Assembly (NCBI GenBank): GCA_029933535.1
Contig: JAOZNZ010000171.1
Span: forward strand, 1 to 6,910
DNA: 6,910 nt
DNA from: a bacterium
GTDB lineage: Bacteria; Auribacterota; UBA3054; B51-G9
Direction of reading: 5' to 3'
A model generated the notes under the pieces. It ran no database searches. It was not told the origin of the DNA and worked only from the letters and a program-made list of their open reading frames with translations. Each line of letters begins with the position of its first letter. Position 1 is the first letter of the stretch. Shown piece by piece: positions 6,736-6,910 of this stretch. A program made the position numbers and the translations under genes.

Positions 6736-6910
6736 ATGATACAATTAATAAAAATAATAATAATTCTGCTGCTTATCCATCCTATTTTAGGATGTAAGAA
6801 AAAACAAACTCCAGGTCAGCTTGCGCAGGAGGCTAATGCAGCATTTGAAGCTGGTGATTACGGCAGAGCGGCATGGATATTTAATGAATTAGAACGTGAG
6901 TTTAGAGATA
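6736..6910 (+). CDS. Lipoprotein with a TPR-like N-terminal repeat, 3'-truncated by the window edge
   Basis: The frame starts at ATG 6736 and is open to the window end (58 codons seen). Residues 1-20 form a lipoprotein signal: Lys6, a hydrophobic run of Ile/Leu at 7-14, then lipobox I17-L18-G19-C20, with Cys20 the predicted lipidated residue. Lys at +2 does not suggest inner-membrane retention, so an outer-membrane location is more likely if the cell is a diderm. After a short Lys-rich linker, residues from about 26 fit one tetratricopeptide-type helix pair, with the pattern A-x2-A-x3-F-E-x-G-D-Y-x2-A-x3-F. Such openings are common in BamD-like and other TPR lipoproteins, but too little is visible to choose. 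The gap to the panB stop is 10 bp, suggesting one transcript. No Shine-Dalgarno is visible. Function unknown. Confidence 0.8.
   Translation, partial: MIQLIKIIIILLLIHPILGCKKKQTPGQLAQEANAAFEAGDYGRAAWIFNELEREFRD

Overview
The window is AT-rich DNA from an unidentified bacterium. It holds two conserved housekeeping genes around one very large secreted protein gene. A diderm (Gram-negative-type) cell is suggested by a typical lipoprotein signal on the last gene. The style of the large protein (stacked cohesin-like beta-sandwiches, a cadherin-like domain and a GG[DNS]I-rich solenoid tail) recalls proteins of the Planctomycetes/Verrucomicrobia/Lentisphaerae/Omnitrophota side of the tree. That placement comes from general resemblance only and is tentative. 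None of the three visible start codons has a recognisable Shine-Dalgarno sequence.

Layout: (1) 1-615, plus strand: 3' part of an endonuclease III gene (nth), with helix-hairpin-helix, catalytic Lys/Asp and the [4Fe-4S] cysteines intact; its 5' end lies outside the window. (2) 628-5655, minus strand, convergent with nth and only 12 bp from it: a single 1675-residue secreted multidomain protein. It has a signal peptide, about six beta-sandwich modules of roughly 160 residues (three of them closed by one 20-residue motif of fixed spacing), a cadherin-like domain, another sandwich-like stretch and a C-terminal beta-solenoid-like domain. (3) 5656-5924: a 269-bp divergent regulatory region with a good sigma70-type promoter for panB, a weaker one for the large gene, two perfect palindromes and helically spaced A-tracts. 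(4) 5925-6725, plus strand: panB, ketopantoate hydroxymethyltransferase, complete. (5) 6736 to the window end, plus strand: 5' part of a TPR-type lipoprotein gene, probably cotranscribed with panB.

The genes do not form one pathway. nth is base-excision repair, panB is pantothenate/CoA synthesis, and the large protein and lipoprotein belong to the cell envelope or exterior. The most novel part is the large surface or secreted protein, which has no recognised catalytic domain and whose role is unknown. No rRNA, tRNA, CRISPR array, insertion sequence or phage element was seen.
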